64,000 bases of DNA from Paenibacillaceae bacterium GAS479 (GCA_900105225.1 LT629764.1:632098-696097); one strand, 5' to 3'; positions 34,875 to 43,582 are shown, counted from the stretch's first letter. A program made the numbers and translations. The notes: generated by a model from the sequence alone, not told the origin.

Positions 34875-37139
34875 TCACTCACTTTCCAATTTATGATCTA
34901 AAAAGGCTGTCAAATAAGCGGCAAGCCGCTTGCGGATTACTTGTTCCTTGCCGGTGGCAAGGGTATCGATCATCGCTTGGTCAAGCAGCGTTGCGCTAAT
35001 CTCGCTCAGCACCTCAAGGCTTTCGCGATTCAGCGTTCGCGGCGCCAACATAAGCAGGAATCGCTTGAGATAAGTCCCATCGTCAGTATCATGGGCATCG
35101 TTCTCTTCCATATCAAGCGGCTGCTCCAGCTCGAAAAGCATTAACACAGGCTGAGTCACCAGCTCGCTCCGTGTATGAAAAAGGGCCAAATCCGTGCCGG
35201 GAATAAGCTGTGTTCCTTGCATTTCCCGCTGGATAAGCTGCATCGCGATGACGGAAGGGTCCAGCACCGCTTCACGAAGCTCCTGACGACTGCATGCCAC
35301 AAGAAGCAGAGTTTCCAGACTTTCCTCGGCAGCAGGAAGTTTGATGACGCGGAAACGATCCAGCAGATTGACGCTTTGTTGCACGGCGCGGCCCAGTGAA
35401 TGCAGTGCTTCCGTCCCTCCCGTGTGGGACGGCTGGGACGTTTGGGATGCTTGAGCTGGCGCAACGCGCTCAGCTTCGCTGCCGGAAGCTGCATCTGCTT
35501 CCGGCAGGACCGCCCGCTTATGCAGCCGGGCAGACTCCGGCTCCAAAGCCGGTTCTGGCAAGGGAACTAGACGTTCTCCTTGCAGCGCACTGCGGTCGGA
35601 GTCAGCGGAACGGTCCCGCATGAACTCGCGCAGACGATCCGCCTCCGCTGGCGACAGCAGCGGACTCAGCTTGATGTATTGCCCCTGCGGAAGCGGCAAA
35701 TCCACCGTGCTGATGATCAAATCATAAGAGCTTGCCGGAATTCGGCTCGCCTCATACCAGGAAGCTTGTTGCACCATTTTCAGATGAGGAAACTCCTTGC
35801 CAAGCCGCATCGCCAGCATCTTGGAGGAACCGATTCCGCTCGTACATACGATAATTGCACGCAAATCCTGGCGCACCTGGCGCTGTCGCTCACAGCTGGA
35901 GCCAAAATGCATGACGAGGAAAGCTACCTCTTCCTCCGGCACTCGCGGTCCGGGAAGGACCGCATCGCAGACGCTTCTAACTTGGGCGAACAGCTCTGCG
36001 TAATCCTTGCGAACCGCATCCAACAGCGGATTGCGAATGCGCTGACCAGCGCCGATCCGCTCCAAGGCCGGTTTCAAATGAGCATAGAGACCGTCGCGCA
36101 AGGAGCGGTCACTACTGTAATGGGAGTCTCCGAATGCCTCCATTTTGAGAATTAATTGCTGGACAATAGCGGCAAGCTCCAAATCCTCCGCCGGAAGCGC
36201 TCCAGTAGAGCGCTCGGCCGCCTTGTCAAGCAAATAACTCGCATAACGCCGCTCGGCTGTTGAGTAGACAAGCTTTGTCTCCTGCTCCAGAAGCAGGCAT
36301 AACATGTCGGCTGCGGTAGAGGGCAAGCGGTTCACGGCCAAAGCCTGAAGACTAGCCAGATCGGAGCTCCCTTTTCTTGAAGTCAACGTCAGCAGCTCAG
36401 CCTCTGTCACAGCATGGCCAAGCCCGATTCGCTGCGCTGCGACCGAAAGTCTAAGCAGCAGATCGGTGTATGCCTCTTCGCTCAGCGGAGTCTTATGCTG
36501 CTCTTCTTCCCATTGCCACAGCACCTCTTCCAGCGCCGGAATTCGCTCCGTTCCTGCCAGAGAGGCAACCCGAGCGTCCACTGGATGGCGGAACCGGCCT
36601 TCCTCGATAGCAATCAGTGACAGATCGTCGAGCCGCAGCCGCAATAACGCGCGGATCGCTTCCCGCATGGCAGGCTCGGGGCCGGTAATTTCCACGCCAT
36701 ACCCTCTACGACGAATGAGCAGCAAGCCTTGCTTGCCGATCCACTCTGTCAGCTCATCGAGATCGGTGCTAACGGTAGACACCGTCACCTTCATTTCATT
36801 GGCCAATGTAAAAAGCTTGACGGGATCACGGCTGCCAAGCAACCGACCCAGTAAATAAATCTGGCGCTCGTCGGCAGAAAGCTCAGCTTCATCCGGAGCT
36901 TGCAGCTGCGAACGCATCTGCTCCAGCTTCTCCGGCTCGCCTTCCAGACCAAGCCCAGAGCCAGCTTTGCGGCGAAGCAGGATTCCGTTGCGGTGCAAAT
37001 AGCTTTCGACAGAGTCAAGCTCTCGATGCACCGTTCGTGAGCTCACTCCAATGCGCCGAGCTATCTCGGCAACAGTGATTTCATAGGGAGAGCGAAGCAG
37101 CAGATCGAGAATTTGCCTCATACGATGAGTAAGCTCCAT
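34875..37139 (-). CDS. mtlR: PRD-type transcriptional activator of the mannitol operon
   Basis: A 754-residue regulator with, in order, two N-terminal HTH domains (VAEIARRIGVSSRTVHRELD at 23-42), PRD1 and PRD2, an EIIB(Gat)-like domain with Cys in IIVCTSGIGSSKMLA, and a C-terminal EIIA-like domain with His in LALFHTRS. In known MtlR proteins HPr phosphorylates a PRD to activate and EII domains inhibit. An unusual Ala/Glu/Ser-rich linker of about 60 residues separates EIIB and EIIA. GGGGGGAGAGG precedes ATG 37139. It lies between mtlA and mtlF as in Geobacillus-type mannitol operons. Confidence 0.94.
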   Translation of the reverse strand: MELTHRMRQILDLLLRSPYEITVAEIARRIGVSSRTVHRELDSVESYLHRNGILLRRKAGSGLGLEGEPEKLEQMRSQLQAPDEAELSADERQIYLLGRLLGSRDPVKLFTLANEMKVTVSTVSTDLDELTEWIGKQGLLLIRRRGYGVEITGPEPAMREAIRALLRLRLDDLSLIAIEEGRFRHPVDARVASLAGTERIPALEEVLWQWEEEQHKTPLSEEAYTDLLLRLSVAAQRIGLGHAVTEAELLTLTSRKGSSDLASLQALAVNRLPSTAADMLCLLLEQETKLVYSTAERRYASYLLDKAAERSTGALPAEDLELAAIVQQLILKMEAFGDSHYSSDRSLRDGLYAHLKPALERIGAGQRIRNPLLDAVRKDYAELFAQVRSVCDAVLPGPRVPEEEVAFLVMHFGSSCERQRQVRQDLRAIIVCTSGIGSSKMLAMRLGKEFPHLKMVQQASWYEASRIPASSYDLIISTVDLPLPQGQYIKLSPLLSPAEADRLREFMRDRSADSDRSALQGERLVPLPEPALEPESARLHKRAVLPEADAASGSEAERVAPAQASQTSQPSHTGGTEALHSLGRAVQQSVNLLDRFRVIKLPAAEESLETLLLVACSRQELREAVLDPSVIAMQLIQREMQGTQLIPGTDLALFHTRSELVTQPVLMLFELEQPLDMEENDAHDTDDGTYLKRFLLMLAPRTLNRESLEVLSEISATLLDQAMIDTLATGKEQVIRKRLAAYLTAFLDHKLESE

Positions 37140-37172
37140 CCTCTCCCCCCGTTCCCTTTGATATGAGCACAA

Positions 37173-37207
37173 AAACGATAGGGATACCGGAGCAAGCTCC
37201 GGTACCC
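37173..37207 (-). terminator. Hairpin between mtlA and mtlR (attenuator-like)
   Basis: On the minus strand GGTACCGGAG and CTCCGGTATCC form a strong stem with a CTTG loop, and CGTTTTT follows a few bases later. Partial termination here would give more MtlA than MtlR. Confidence 0.65.
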
Positions 37208-37230
37208 AATTGGTCCTTACAGTTCCTGAG

Positions 37231-38694
37231 TTAAGACAGCCGATCGATCAGCTTATCGTACTCCGGGCTTTTCAGGAAATTATCGATTGAAATATGCTCT
37301 GCTCCCGGTGCTACACCACGAGCGCGGTCCGTCAGCGTATGATGCGTAATGACGATGTCCGCATCGGCTGGAATGTCGCTGATCGCCGTATTCGTGACTT
37401 CAACATTCGAACCAGAAGCTTTAACTTTCTTACGGAGGATTGAAGCTCCCATGGCGCTCGAACCCATACCGGCGTCGCAGGAGAACACAATTTTATGAAT
37501 AGCCTCTTTAGGCTTTTGGATTGAAGCATCTGCAGAAGCTGTTTCGGGATTAGCAGTTGCCACACCAGCCGTACCGGCTACGGTTGCCGCTCCAGAAGCT
37601 TTCATGTCCTTCAGACGACGCGTTGCTTCATCCAAGTCTTCGTTGCTATCATCCGTTTGTTTGCTCGTTTTGAGCAGCAATGCTGCAATTACGAATGACA
37701 CAGCCGCCGAAACGGCAACACCGATCAGAACCGGCAGCAGGCCGCCGCGCGGAGCCATGGCGATATAAGCGATAATGCTACCCGGTGAAGCAGGTCCTGT
37801 GAGGCCCGCGTCCAACAAAGAAAATGTGAACGTACCGCTGACGCCGCCTGCAATAACCGCAAGTAAAAGGCGTGGATTCATCAGAATGTACGGGAAGTAA
37901 ATCTCATGAATCCCGCCGAAGAAATGGATAATCGAAGCGCCTGAAGCTGACTGACGAGCCATTCCGCGACCAGCAACCATGTAGGCCAGCAGAATACCTA
38001 GCCCTGGTCCAGGGTTGGACTCCAGCATGTACAGGAGCGATTTGCCTGTTTCTGCCGCTTGTTCAACTGCAATCGGATTGAGCAAGCCGTGGTTGATGGC
38101 ATTGTTCAGGAACAGCACTTTGCCCGGCTCAATCAGAATGTTGACAAGCGGGAGCAGATGGTTGTCGACGAGAAATGTTACGCCCGCAGACAAAATATTC
38201 GTCAAGCCTTCGATGGCACGCCCGATCAACGAGTATGCAATCAGAGTAAGGCCACCGCCGATAATGCCGAGCGAGAAGTTGTTAACAAGCATTTCGAAGC
38301 CGGAACGAATTTTTCCTTCGACCGCGTTATCAAACTTCTTGAGCACCCACGCTGCCGCAGGACCGACAATCATGGCTCCGAGGAACATCGGAATGTCTGA
38401 TCCGACGATTACACCTATCGTGACAAGCGCGCCGATGACGCCGCCACGCTGCTTGTGTACCATCGTACCGCCGGTGTAACCGATGAGCAATGGCAGGAGA
38501 TAGGTAATCATTGGCCCTACAAGCTTAGCTAAATATTCATTAGGCAGCCAGCCGGTCGGGATAAAAAGGGCAGTAATTAAGCCCCAGGCGATAAATGCGC
38601 CGATATTCGGCATGACCATGCCGCTTAGAAAGCGCCCGAATTTTTGCACGCCTACGCGTGCGCCTCCGGACGAAGGTGAAGTTGGTTGCGCCAT
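37231..38694 (-). CDS. mtlA: Mannitol-specific PTS permease EIICB
   Basis: A 487-residue permease: an EIIC membrane domain (about 15-350, with GRFLSGMVMPNIGAFIAWG and FFGGIHEIYFPYIL), a Ala/Thr-rich linker, and an EIIB domain with the phosphocysteine Cys406 in IVFSCDAGMGSSAMG. EIIA is separate (mtlF). It imports mannitol and phosphorylates it. GAGGAGG precedes ATG 38694; the upstream extension lacks similarity. First gene of the operon, with cre and a palindromic operator upstream. Confidence 0.96.
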   Translation of the reverse strand: MAQPTSPSSGGARVGVQKFGRFLSGMVMPNIGAFIAWGLITALFIPTGWLPNEYLAKLVGPMITYLLPLLIGYTGGTMVHKQRGGVIGALVTIGVIVGSDIPMFLGAMIVGPAAAWVLKKFDNAVEGKIRSGFEMLVNNFSLGIIGGGLTLIAYSLIGRAIEGLTNILSAGVTFLVDNHLLPLVNILIEPGKVLFLNNAINHGLLNPIAVEQAAETGKSLLYMLESNPGPGLGILLAYMVAGRGMARQSASGASIIHFFGGIHEIYFPYILMNPRLLLAVIAGGVSGTFTFSLLDAGLTGPASPGSIIAYIAMAPRGGLLPVLIGVAVSAAVSFVIAALLLKTSKQTDDSNEDLDEATRRLKDMKASGAATVAGTAGVATANPETASADASIQKPKEAIHKIVFSCDAGMGSSAMGASILRKKVKASGSNVEVTNTAISDIPADADIVITHHTLTDRARGVAPGAEHISIDNFLKSPEYDKLIDRLS

Positions 38695-38794
38695 TTGAAG
38701 TTCCTCCTCGAATAAGCTTGTCAAAAGGACCGTGCGCGCATAGGTCCTTTGTCCTGCTTAATTCTATGCTAGCGGGATGTAAGCTACAATCAAA

Positions 38795-38828
38795 TGAAAA
38801 CGCTATTATGTCAGCATTATTGCTGACA
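38795..38828 (-). promoter_or_regulatory. cre-like site and adjoining palindrome upstream of mtlA
   Basis: TGAAAACGCTATTA (38795-38808) matches the cre consensus TGWAANCGNTNWCA at 13 of 14 positions, so CcpA control is likely. Immediately beside it TGTCAGCA-TTAT-TGCTGACA (38809-38828) is a perfect 8-bp inverted repeat, similar in form to MtlR operators of Geobacillus. Both lie 100-135 bases before mtlA and 120-155 bases before the divergent M20 peptidase gene. Confidence 0.65.
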
Positions 38829-38948
38829 TTACTTTTGAAATGCCCAAAATGCCCTCTGAGAGCTGTTAAACGAGCAAGCTTTCACTTCGTTACATGCGCT
38901 ATACTGGGCTTAATGTTATTATCATTGTCTGTCCTTGGAGGGAGAACT

Positions 38949-40136
38949 ATGCTCGATTACCAAAACATCATGAAAGAGCTCCGTCAGCGAAGTGGAGAAC
39001 GCTGGAAGGCTCTTTCCCTGCGCATCGGCGACAACCCGGAGCTGGGCCATGAGGAATTCCTTGCCTCCTCCTTGTTAGCCGAGGAGCTGGAGCAGATGGG
39101 CTTTACTGTACAAAGAGGCGTGCTCGGCATGGAAACCGCCTTTTTGGCCGAGTTCGATTCCGGCAAGCCAGGACCAACAGCCGGTTTTCTATGTGAATAC
39201 GACGCGTTGCCAGAAATCGGACATGCCTGCGGTCATCATTTGATCGGTGTCATGGGTGCGGCGGCTGGTATTCTTTTGAAAAGTGTAATTGAAAACGTCG
39301 GAGGCAAAATCCGCGTGTATGGAACTCCAGCTGAGGAAACTCGCGGCGGCAAGGTGACGATGAGCGAGGCAGGCTGGTTCGACGACTGTGGCTTCGCTCT
39401 TATGGCTCATCCCTATCATTCGTTTGAACGATCCGGCAAGTCGCTGGCGCTTGATGCGCTGCAATTCGACTTTCACGGAAGAACTGCCCATGCCGCAGCA
39501 AGCCCTCATCTAGGCGTGAACGCGCTAGATGCCGTAATTATGTTATTCAACTCTGTGGGCGCCCTGCGGCAGCAAACGCGCAGCGATTCTCGAATTCACG
39601 GCATTATTAATAATGGCGGACAAGCTCCCAACATCATACCCGGCCAAGCCTCCGCGCAATTTTATATTCGCGCTGGGGATCGCGCTTATACGAATGAGCT
39701 GACCCGTCGCGTGAGCGCCTGCGCCGAAGGTGCTGCGCTGCAAACCGGTTGCAGCTTGGAAATATCGCAATTCGAGTACAGCTACGATGAACTAGTGACG
39801 AATGAGGCGCTTTCTGAGGTGTTTCAGTCCAAGCTTAGAGAAACGGGCGTTCCAGATGATGCCGTATTAACTGGCACCGATCATGGATCGCTGGATCTTG
39901 GGAATGTGTCGTTGCGCTGCCCGGCGATTCATCCTTATTTGAAGGTTGTTCAGGATAAACTGTACCTGCACACCGTTGAATTCCGCGACGCAGCTATGCA
40001 GGAAGAAGCGCTGGAAGCCATGCTGCTTGGCGCGAGCTTACTTGCCTCGACAGCCTATGAGGTGTTGGCTAACCCCGAACTGTATCAACAAATCCGCGAG
40101 GAATTCGACAATGGCCCGGGTGGAATTAAAGCTTGA
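38949..40136 (+). CDS. M20-family amidohydrolase/peptidase (AbgB-like)
   Basis: A 395-residue protein with the M20 metal-site motifs: GHACGHHLIG (91-100, His92, Cys94, His96) and GTPAEETRGG (125-134, Glu129/130), then a dimerisation domain and His in GTDHGSLDLG. Cys94 as a ligand marks the amidohydrolase branch (aminoacyl or p-aminobenzoyl-glutamate hydrolases). GGAGGGAG precedes ATG 38949; the longer frame starts inside the mtlA 5' region. Substrate unknown. A terminator follows. Confidence 0.92.
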   Translation: MLDYQNIMKELRQRSGERWKALSLRIGDNPELGHEEFLASSLLAEELEQMGFTVQRGVLGMETAFLAEFDSGKPGPTAGFLCEYDALPEIGHACGHHLIGVMGAAAGILLKSVIENVGGKIRVYGTPAEETRGGKVTMSEAGWFDDCGFALMAHPYHSFERSGKSLALDALQFDFHGRTAHAAASPHLGVNALDAVIMLFNSVGALRQQTRSDSRIHGIINNGGQAPNIIPGQASAQFYIRAGDRAYTNELTRRVSACAEGAALQTGCSLEISQFEYSYDELVTNEALSEVFQSKLRETGVPDDAVLTGTDHGSLDLGNVSLRCPAIHPYLKVVQDKLYLHTVEFRDAAMQEEALEAMLLGASLLASTAYEVLANPELYQQIREEFDNGPGGIKA

Positions 40137-40143
40137 TACTATA

Positions 40144-40183
40144 AGGCTAGGGCCCGATTAATCGGGTCCTAGCCTGATTTTCG
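40144..40183 (+). terminator. Intrinsic terminator after the M20 peptidase gene
   Basis: AGGCTAGGGCCCGA and TCGGGTCCTAGCCT form a 14-bp stem (one G-T pair) with a TTAA loop, followed by GATTTT. Confidence 0.9.
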
Positions 40184-40340
40184 ATAGGCGCTTGGCTTGT
40201 TCCTACTAGAATAGTTAAAGCAATCAGGTGAAATTGTAATGCTCTGGATTCGTTCGTAAATTTCAACTATTCATGTCGCATCCGAGAGGCGCTTTCACAG
40301 TAAACTGACGAGCGCTTATAGCATAAATCTTTTTGCTTCG

Positions 40341-40567
40341 GAGCTAACGGATATGAGAAGCGTTATTATCGTCAAATGGCCTCGTTTTGGTAGCTAACGG
40401 AACTGAGAGAGCTTATTGGACCCCTTTGACCTCAGAAAATCAATATTATCGCGGAATAACGTTTCTCAGTTTCGCTAGAAATTTTACTTTATCATTTCCA
40501 ACCAAATAGCGCTTCTGAGTTCCGTTAGCTACCCACATCCCCTGTAACGCTCAAAATCCAGTTAGTT
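40341..40567 (+). repeat. Four-unit intergenic repeat, copy 3
   Basis: It occupies the centre of the 466-base gap between the M20 gene and the GNAT gene. Units 40342-40370 and 40391-40424 are forward, 40454-40480 and 40504-40530 inverted, then the tag AAATCCAGTTAGT near 40555-40567. Architecture and orientation equal copy 2. Apart from the M20 terminator nothing else is seen in the gap. Confidence 0.85.
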
Positions 40568-40602
40568 TTAAGGAGCGACAACATTCCATATAGAAGGTAA
40601 CT

Positions 40603-41142
40603 TTATTGCAGATTGTCCGTACGAAGCACCCCATAGTGTGTTAAATCCTCATAAACATCTCCCTTGAGGAGATGGCCGCGCAAAATCCCTTCATGCTTCA
40701 TGCCGATTTTCTCCATAACTTTGTAGGAGGCGGGATTCCGCGTCATAGCAAGTGCATATACCCGATTCAACCCGAGCTCATCAAAAGCATACTTAACGAC
40801 TCTCGCAGCCGCTTCAGAACAAAATCCGCTTTTCCAATAAGGTTTCCCGATCCAGTAAGCCAATTCTGCCATGTTATGACGCTTGTTCACATGCAATCCA
40901 ACTACTCCAAGGAACTTCCCACCTTCTGTAAGTGTAACTGCGAACGAATAACCATCACCTCCGGCCAGAGCTTCTTGTCTAGCATGGATAAACGAAGTGG
41001 CGGAGCCTGTTGGATACGGGTGAGGGATGCTCAGAGTTGTATCCGCTACATCCCTATCTCCCGCTAGAATCTCTATTGCCTCAGCATCCTGAAGCTGAAG
41101 TGGGCGCAAAGTCAATCGTTCTGTAACCATAGTTTTTGCCAT
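40603..41142 (-). CDS. GNAT acetyltransferase (RimJ/RimL type) under T-box control
   Basis: A 179-residue N-acetyltransferase of the RimJ/RimL group: TERLTLRPLQLQDAEAI at the start, GVVGLHVN, ELAYWIGKPYWKSGFCSEAA with the acetyl-CoA pyrophosphate loop, and NPASYKVMEKIGMKHEG. Family members acetylate protein N-termini, free amino acids, or aminoacyl-nucleotide antibiotics. GGGAGG seven bases before ATG 41142 sets the start. It is the only gene behind a complete T-box leader, so its expression should rise when one tRNA is uncharged. That suggests an amino-acid or aminoacyl-antibiotic related function, by inference. Confidence 0.9.
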   Translation of the reverse strand: MAKTMVTERLTLRPLQLQDAEAIEILAGDRDVADTTLSIPHPYPTGSATSFIHARQEALAGGDGYSFAVTLTEGGKFLGVVGLHVNKRHNMAELAYWIGKPYWKSGFCSEAAARVVKYAFDELGLNRVYALAMTRNPASYKVMEKIGMKHEGILRGHLLKGDVYEDLTHYGVLRTDNLQ

Positions 41143-41171
41143 GAAAATACCTCCCAAGACTGTTTATTTGG

Positions 41172-41436
41172 AACGCAAAAAGCCCCATCCCATAAGGGAC
41201 GGAGCTGCTCCGCGTTACCACCCTAGTTGACGTAAAACGTCCTCTTAGCCATCGTCCAACAACGATGCTTCTCTGTAACGGCAGAATCCCGGGCCCGTCT
41301 ACTGTTAGTTCGGGGGCCTGCTCAGAGGGGATTGTTCAATTCGGCGTCTGCTGCCTCGCACCAGCCGGCAGTTCTCTGAATGACAGGCCCGAATCTAATT
41401 GTCCTCTTCAACGCATTTGAATCAGATATAATTAGT
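41172..41436 (-). ncRNA. T-box riboswitch leader
   Basis: Read on the minus strand, a leader of about 260 bases ends with the T-box core AGGGTGGTAACGCGG (41210-41224), followed by a terminator (GCTCCGTCCC with GGGATGGGGCT, then TTTTTGCG). Upstream are the Stem I apical elements AGAGAACTGCC...GGCTGGTGCGAGGCAG and a Stem III hairpin CATCGT-TGTTGG-ACGATG. The UGGU of the bulge suggests a tRNA with discriminator A. The specifier lies in TGAACAATCC on the 3' side of Stem I; CAA (Gln) and AAU (Asn) are both readable and I cannot decide. The next gene downstream is the GNAT acetyltransferase. Confidence 0.93.
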
Positions 41437-41439
41437 AAG

Positions 41440-41468
41440 ACTATATAGTGGAAATAATTGTATGTCAA
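41440..41468 (-). promoter_or_regulatory. Sigma-A promoter of the T-box transcript
   Basis: On the minus strand TTGACA (41463-41468) and TATAGT (41440-41445) are separated by exactly 17 bases, a near-consensus vegetative promoter. It starts just 24 bases beyond the aroC stop, so the T-box unit is transcribed independently of aroC. Confidence 0.85.
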
Positions 41469-41492
41469 TACTGGCATTAAACAAGCAACTTT

Positions 41493-42551
41493 TTACCCAT
41501 CCAACAAAGCGGCTTGGCGCTTGTAATGATCCTCGATAACCATACAAGCCATTGCTTCAATGACAGGCACGACACGGGGACAAATGCAAGGATCATGTCT
41601 GCCGATTGTTCTGATCTCGCTTTCCTCGCCGTTTGCATCCACCGTACGCTGCGGCAATGAAATCGAAGAGGTTGGCTTAACTGCAACGCGGAAAATGATG
41701 TCCGCGCCCGTGCTGATGCCACCTACAATTCCGCCCGCATGATTTGTTACGAAGCCGTTCGCGTCCATCTCATCGTTATGCTCGCTGCCGCGCATCGTTG
41801 CCGCCGCAAATCCTGCACCGAACTCGATGCCCTTGATTGCCCCGATGGACAGCATCGCTTTTGCCAGCTCCGCATCCAGCTTATCAAATACAGGCTCGCC
41901 CAGCCCCGGCAGCACACCGCTGACACGGCATTCCACGATGCCGCCACTGCTATTGCCTTCTGCAGCCAGTTGCTCGACCCGCTCTACCATGCGCTCTGCC
42001 GCAACAGGGTCACAGGCACGAACTGGATTGCGCTCGATCGCATCAGGATCAAATGTTTCACACCGGATGCCATCGATTTCTTTCGTGTAGGCCACTATAG
42101 ATACACCGCGGCGCTCCAGCAGCTTCCGAGCCACAGCTCCCGCCGCTACGCGCCCAGCCGTTTCTCTGCCAGACGCCCTGCCGCTTCCCCGGTAATCGCG
42201 GAAACCATACTTTTGATCGTAGGTGAAATCAGCATGCCCAGGACGGTATAGATTTTTAATATCATCGTATGCCGATGGGCGCATATCCGTATTGTTGAGC
42301 AAGATGCAAAGCGGCGTTCCAGTCGTCTTTCCTTCAAAAATACCGGAAACAATACGGATTTTGTCGTACTCTTTGCGGGGCGTCGTGACTGAAGACTGGC
42401 CGGGACGTCTACGGTCCATTTGCACCTGCACATACGCCTCGTCAAGCTCAACTCCAGGGGTAACTCCTTCTACAATAACGCCTACTGCTTCGCCGTGGGA
42501 CTCACCAAACGTCGTCATTTTTAACCGTTCACCAAATGTACTTCCTGCCAT
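41493..42551 (-). CDS. aroC: Chorismate synthase
   Basis: A 352-residue FMN-dependent enzyme with the three AroC signatures: GESHGEAVG (17-25), the RPGHADFTYDQKYGFRDYRG segment with GSGRASGRET after it, and a late GRHDPCICPR with VPVIEAM. It converts EPSP to chorismate, the branch point to aromatic amino acids and folate. It stands outside any aro cluster here, with a divergent LysR gene 111 bases away and a T-box transcript starting right behind it. Confidence 0.97.
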   Translation of the reverse strand: MAGSTFGERLKMTTFGESHGEAVGVIVEGVTPGVELDEAYVQVQMDRRRPGQSSVTTPRKEYDKIRIVSGIFEGKTTGTPLCILLNNTDMRPSAYDDIKNLYRPGHADFTYDQKYGFRDYRGSGRASGRETAGRVAAGAVARKLLERRGVSIVAYTKEIDGIRCETFDPDAIERNPVRACDPVAAERMVERVEQLAAEGNSSGGIVECRVSGVLPGLGEPVFDKLDAELAKAMLSIGAIKGIEFGAGFAAATMRGSEHNDEMDANGFVTNHAGGIVGGISTGADIIFRVAVKPTSSISLPQRTVDANGEESEIRTIGRHDPCICPRVVPVIEAMACMVIEDHYKRQAALLDG

Positions 42552-42662
42552 CTATCGTCACTCCCGTTAGTTGTTGACCTCAGATTTCCTTAACACCAAG
42601 TTTAACAGTATACTTGTGATAAATGAAATCATATTATTTATATCTTGACATAGAGAGAGTTG

Positions 42663-43553
42663 ATGACAAAGGTGGCGACTAATACCGAATGGTACAGAAT
42701 CTTCCTACATGCAGCCGAAAACTCCAATTTGACGAAAGCAGCACAAACACTTCATATGACGCAGCCTTCCGTCAGCTACGCGATCAAACAACTTGAGGAC
42801 GAGCTTGGCATCAAGCTGTTTGATCGGTTGTCCAAAGGAGTACGCTTGACCTACGAAGGCGAGGCTCTGCTGCGGCATGTCCGGCAAGCGTTCGAGGAGC
42901 TTGAAACAGCCGAGCGCAGCATGAAGCAAAGGCTTCAATTAAACGAAGGCATACTGCGAATTGGAGCCAACGGTGCAATCATCAAGCATTTTCTACTTCC
43001 TATGTTGGACGCCTTTCACGAACGTTATCCCGGAATCCATATTCAATTGTCACAGGAGCGGACAGATCTTATTCTGGATCGCCTGAAAAAAGGGACGCTT
43101 GATATCGGCTGTGTGTATTTACCCGTTTCCGATGAGGAAATTGAAATTGTCGGCAGTGATGCCTCGCCTTATTGCGCGGTAGTCGGAAAAGCTTTTGCGG
43201 ACTGGTCACGAGAACCCGTCTCGGCAGAACAGCTGGCGAAGCTGCCCTTGCTCATGCTCTCACCCGGTAGCTCAACAAGATCCTTTATCGAGGATTGGTT
43301 CCGGCACCAGGGAATAGAAGCCGAAGCTGATTTTGAGCTGAACAGCCTGGATATGCTCGCGGAATTCACAGAACGAGGGTACGGCGTTTCCTTTCTGCCG
43401 CGGGCTTACGTGGAACCGCGCATTGCAGACGGAACGCTGGTCGAACTGCGAACGGAGATTCCGCTGCCGGACCGCCGGATTGGAGTCGCGATCCGCAAGC
43501 ATTCTACACCTTCAATGGCGGCAAAATCCTTTTTGGAATTGATTATTCGTTGA
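42663..43553 (+). CDS. LysR-family transcriptional regulator
   Basis: A 296-residue CysL/CbbR-like LysR protein with the HTH SNLTKAAQTLHMTQPSVSYA (22-41 region) and a full co-inducer-binding domain (GILRIGANGAIIKHFLLPML, RGYGVSFLPRAYVE). The preceding TTG could extend it by one codon; ATG 42663 is preferred behind AGAGAGAG. It is divergent from aroC and 126 bases upstream of two flavodoxin-like reductases on the same strand. Either could be its target. Confidence 0.93.
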   Translation: MTKVATNTEWYRIFLHAAENSNLTKAAQTLHMTQPSVSYAIKQLEDELGIKLFDRLSKGVRLTYEGEALLRHVRQAFEELETAERSMKQRLQLNEGILRIGANGAIIKHFLLPMLDAFHERYPGIHIQLSQERTDLILDRLKKGTLDIGCVYLPVSDEEIEIVGSDASPYCAVVGKAFADWSREPVSAEQLAKLPLLMLSPGSSTRSFIEDWFRHQGIEAEADFELNSLDMLAEFTERGYGVSFLPRAYVEPRIADGTLVELRTEIPLPDRRIGVAIRKHSTPSMAAKSFLELIIR

Positions 43554-43582
43554 AGTCCAGCCCAGGGATCACTCACCTTTAG

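Noticed and set aside
41172-41436. T-box assigned to aroC
   Set aside because: aroC ends upstream of the leader on the same strand; the leader's promoter and terminator lie beyond the aroC stop, so only the GNAT gene is downstream.
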